A stretch of 64,000 nt of DNA from Rhizobium mesoamericanum STM3625 (GTDB lineage Bacteria; Pseudomonadota; Alphaproteobacteria; Rhizobiales; Rhizobiaceae): contig NZ_HF536772.1 in the NCBI RefSeq assembly GCF_000312665.1, positions 3,207,066 through 3,271,065 of the forward strand, read 5' to 3'. Shown piece by piece: positions 61,495 to 64,000 of this stretch. The position numbers and the translations under genes are program-made. The notes beneath the pieces were generated by a model, which did no database searches, had not been told where the DNA came from, and was given only the letters and a program-made list of their open reading frames with translations. Position 1 is the first letter of the stretch. The number at the start of each line of letters is the position of its first letter.

Positions 61495-62343
61495 ATGACC
61501 GACGGTACCGCTGACGCGAGCCTTTCTGAAGATCCATCCGCAACCGGGCGGCAATCCTTTAACACCGCCGGCATCGCGCCCATGGACCGTGCGAGTGCAA
61601 TCACGCGCTTCTTCATGGGCATCGTCGCCTGGGCGGAAGAGCTGAACTTCAGATACGCCAAACTAGGCAATCCGCCCGTCTATGACACCGCGACCTTCCC
61701 ATGGGCTGCCGAGGTTGAGAGGGCCTGGCCGCAGATCCGCGCCGAACTGGAACGTGTGCTTCTGCGGCAGAGTGAGTTACCGACATTCCAGGACATTTCT
61801 ACCGACGTTAAGACGATTTCGACCGATGCTGGCTGGAAGACCTTCTTTCTCGCGGGCTTCGGATTGAAGTCAGAACAGAACATCAAGGCTTGCCCGCAAA
61901 CCTGGGAGGCGGTGCAAAAGATCCCCGGACTGAAAACTGCGATGTTCTCGATCTTCGAACCGGGCAAGCATCTGCCGGCTCATCGTGGACCTTACAACGG
62001 TGTCCTTCGTCTGCACCTTGGCTTGATCGTGCCGGACCCCGCCGACAAGCTGGCTATTAGGGTCAAGGATCAAATCTGCCACTGGCAGGAAGGAAAAGTT
62101 CTCATTTTCGACGACGCTTACGAGCACGAAGCCTGGAACCACACAGACAAGACACGGGTGGTGCTTTTTGTCGACTTCGTGAAGCCATTGAAGTTCCCGG
62201 CTCGATTCGTCAATTGGGCGCTGATGAACCTCGCCGTGTTTACCCCGTTCATTCGTGAAGGGCTGGATAACCACAAAGCCTGGGAAAAGAAATTCTATGC
62301 GGAAGCAGAGGCCTTCAGGAACCGGCCGCAAAATCAAACTTAG
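61495..62343 (+). CDS. Aspartyl/asparaginyl beta-hydroxylase-family dioxygenase
   Basis: The 282-residue protein belongs to the 2-oxoglutarate/iron family that includes LpxO. Iron and cosubstrate motifs are seen: FEPGKHLPAHRGPYNGVLRL (first His and Arg), LIVPDPADKLAIRVKDQICH, and FDDAYEHEAWNHTDKTRVVL (second His and Arg). The C-terminus has a hydrophobic stretch (FVNWALMNLAVFTPFI). Substrate may be a lipid A hydroxyacyl chain or a protein side chain. It stands alone; a small hairpin ATGTCG-TAG-CGACAT with TTTT at 61387-61404 precedes it and could terminate the SMR operon. Confidence 0.85.
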   Translation: MTDGTADASLSEDPSATGRQSFNTAGIAPMDRASAITRFFMGIVAWAEELNFRYAKLGNPPVYDTATFPWAAEVERAWPQIRAELERVLLRQSELPTFQDISTDVKTISTDAGWKTFFLAGFGLKSEQNIKACPQTWEAVQKIPGLKTAMFSIFEPGKHLPAHRGPYNGVLRLHLGLIVPDPADKLAIRVKDQICHWQEGKVLIFDDAYEHEAWNHTDKTRVVLFVDFVKPLKFPARFVNWALMNLAVFTPFIREGLDNHKAWEKKFYAEAEAFRNRPQNQT

Positions 62344-62477
62344 CCGAAGAACTGAGCGGTCCTTGTTCCGCAAAGCACGCGTTTGCTGGTGACACGCTTG
62401 ACGCGAGGGCGTCAGATAAAGCGGTGAAATTCGAAACCAAAGCCGGTGGAGATGGTGGTCCGAGCGACTGGGCCCAC

Positions 62478-62702
62478 TCAGTTGGTGTTGGCAGCCATCA
62501 ATTTGCGTTTCGCCCTTGTGGCCAGATACATTACATAGTTTTCTGCAGCGTCTGCGAGATGAAGAGCGATTTCCTCTTCCCGCCATCCCGCCGCGACCGC
62601 GCGACGGACAACATCGGTAATTACCGCCTTGCAGACGGCTTCGCATTCCCGCGAGCGTCCCATATCTTCGGCGCTGTATTTCGGAGAATTGATGTTCGAC
62701 AT
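62478..62702 (-). CDS. Hypothetical small protein
   Basis: The product is 74 residues from the ATG at 62702, with a helical, Ala- and Glu-rich sequence (CEAVCKAVITDVVRRAVAAG, WREEEIALHLADAAENYVMY). It ends in a basic tail. I do not recognise it beyond similarity in style to rhizobial conserved small proteins. The ribosome site is weak. It lies alone, convergent with the beta-hydroxylase gene 134 bp away. Confidence 0.5.
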   Translation of the reverse strand: MSNINSPKYSAEDMGRSRECEAVCKAVITDVVRRAVAAGWREEEIALHLADAAENYVMYLATRAKRKLMAANTN

Positions 62703-62924
62703 AGCAGCAAGGTGCCACAATCTGCCGCATTTTCAATAGGATGCTAACGGAGTGGTTAGCCGGTATGGTTAAGTGCGTCAGTCCGGTAACGCATGCCCGC
62801 GGCGGTTGCATAAAAAAGAAAATGGCGGCTGCGCATGCGCCAATATGATACTTCCAGTGCTGCCGATATGTGTCGTTTTCGCTAGATAACGCTGAAACGG
62901 ATTTTGCGTTGGAACGGGCAAAAT

Positions 62925-63984
62925 TCAGGTCAGTATCTGTTTGAATGCTGCCAAGAGTTTATCGCATTCAACATCCGTTCCGATGCTTATGCGAAGATAG
63001 TCTTCTATGCGTTCTGCCGGAAAATGTCTGACCAAGATCGCTTTGTCCCGCAGCTCCGCAGCCAAGTCCGCACCCGATCTTGAGGAATGCCGTGCAAACA
63101 AAAAATTGGCGGACGATTGGAGAACGTCAAAACCAAGCGTTCGCAGAGCAATGGTCAGCCTCTCCCGGCTCGCCACGATCAAATCGCGGTGTTGCTGAAA
63201 CCAATCTTCATCTTCCCAGGACGCAACTGCTCCAGCCAAGGCGAGCCTGTCCAGCGGATAGGAGTTGAAACTATCCTTGACCCTTTCCAATGCTTCGATC
63301 AGCGGCCGTTGTCCAACGGCAAAGCCAACACGTAGCCCGGCGAGGCCCCGCGATTTTGAGAAAGTCTGAATAACGAGAAGGTTAGGATGTTTCTTTTACG
63401 AGCGGGATCGCGCTTTCAGCGCCGAAATCCACATATGCCTCGTCAATAGCGACGACCTGATCGGGATGTTGCCGGATCAAGGTTTCTATGTCGGAAAGCG
63501 GTCGCGCAATGCCTGTTGGTGCATTGGGATTGGGCAGGATGATCGCCCCGCAAGGTTGCAGGTAATCCTCGATCCGCACCTGCATGTTTTCATCGAGGGG
63601 AATTCGACGGAAGTTTATTCCGTATAAGCGGCAGTAGGTTGAATAGAAGCTGTAGGTTATGTCGGGGAAAAGCAGTGGCTCTTCATGATTGAGGAGGGCA
63701 TGGAAAATATGTGCCAGAACCTCGTCCGAGCCATTTCCAGCGAACACTTGATCCGGATCGAGATCATGGCGCACAGCAATCACCTCGCGCAGCCGTCGGG
63801 CTGTCGGGTCCGGGTAAAGCCGAAGCCTATCGTCTGTCGCTTCCGAGATCGCCGTGAGGGCACGTGGCGATGTGCCGTAAGGACTTTCGTTGGTGTTCAG
63901 TTTGACCAACCCGCTCATTGTTGGTTGCTCGCCCGCAACGTAGGGAGTCAAGGAGTGAACAAGCGGACTCCAAAAGCGGCTCAT
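62925..63984 (-). pseudogene. Histidinol-phosphate aminotransferase-like gene with a frameshift
   Basis: Two adjacent minus-strand frames together form one PLP-dependent aminotransferase of the HisC family (about 353 residues). The first frame (63984 to 63382) has [20 protein letters not shown], then [15 protein letters not shown] and [20 protein letters not shown] and [20 protein letters not shown], ending in a stop just after VKETS. The sequence then continues in the +1 frame with [20 protein letters not shown] (the PLP Lys) to the true end at 62925. An extra base in the A-rich run at 63389-63397 explains it. The start has GGAAA 7 nt upstream. Either a recent pseudogene or a sequencing error. 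Confidence 0.85.
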
Positions 63985-64000
63985 TGCAGTTTCCAATTTG

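Overview
The window looks like chromosomal DNA of an alphaproteobacterium of the Rhizobiaceae, most likely Rhizobium sensu lato. The basis is high GC with GC-rich third codon positions, a SciP-type CtrA partner, a PhyR-NepR-EcfG general stress locus with GGAAC-N16/17-CGTT promoters, an hmuPSTUV heme locus with RirA-type TGA-N9-TCA boxes, and the urt/ure and reductive pyrimidine gene sets. I see no insertion sequences, CRISPR arrays, tRNA or rRNA genes. Species cannot be fixed by eye.

Layout. 0-2.6 kb: sciP, a LuxR-type regulator and cysQ. 2.9-8.5 kb: a branched-chain amino acid ABC transporter (livHMGF, a small membrane protein, livK) ending in a clear terminator. 8.6-14 kb: a 2-hydroxyacid dehydrogenase, then a minus-strand two-component pair whose 1128-residue sensor fuses an NCS1 nucleobase-type permease, an eight-cysteine cluster, a histidine kinase and a receiver. 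It is divergent from 14.1-19.8 kb urtABCDE (urea ABC uptake). 20-27.6 kb: urease genes ureD-A-B-C and ureE-F-G, interleaved with a DUF1272 protein, an LprI-like protein, a GT29-like protein and a diguanylate cyclase. A good sigma-54 site precedes ureD. 27.6-33 kb: a Crp/Fnr regulator with a perfect FNR-type box and an RND efflux pair. 33.4-48 kb: reductive pyrimidine catabolism (NMT1/THI5-like ABC importer, cupin, dihydropyrimidinase, LysE exporter, beta-ureidopropionase, RutR-like regulator, preA/preT), interrupted by a glycosyltransferase, a rhodanese and an FtrA-like regulator. 48-52.2 kb: general stress response (HWE kinase, phyR, nepR, ecfG, two small stress-membrane genes). 52.2-59.3 kb: heme uptake and use (hmuVUTS, hemP, a secreted protein, tonB, and a second operon ending in an IsdG-like monooxygenase). 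59.5-64 kb: DUF423 protein, truncated hemoglobin, TetR-SMR efflux pair, Asp/Asn beta-hydroxylase-like protein, and a frameshifted histidinol-phosphate aminotransferase-like gene.

How the genes work together. Much of the left and middle is nitrogen scavenging. Urea is imported by Urt, split by urease, and also arises indirectly from nucleobase breakdown. Pyrimidines are imported, reduced by PreTA, opened by dihydropyrimidinase and decarbamoylated to beta-alanine, CO2 and ammonia. The permease-kinase fusion beside urt is a plausible extracellular nitrogen-compound sensor. The right part is stress and iron/heme physiology.

The most striking unexplained signal is in the 356-bp gap between preT and the HWE kinase. 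A perfect EcfG-type promoter (48129-48153, plus strand) is followed, about 7 nt on, by three consecutive stem-loops with C-rich loops, the last resembling a terminator (48248-48282). This reads as an unannotated, stress-sigma-controlled small RNA of about 130 nt inside the general stress locus. Other leads are RirA-type boxes that place a DUF2325/IsdG-like operon in the iron regulon, and a cupin gene lying antisense inside an otherwise co-directional catabolic operon.
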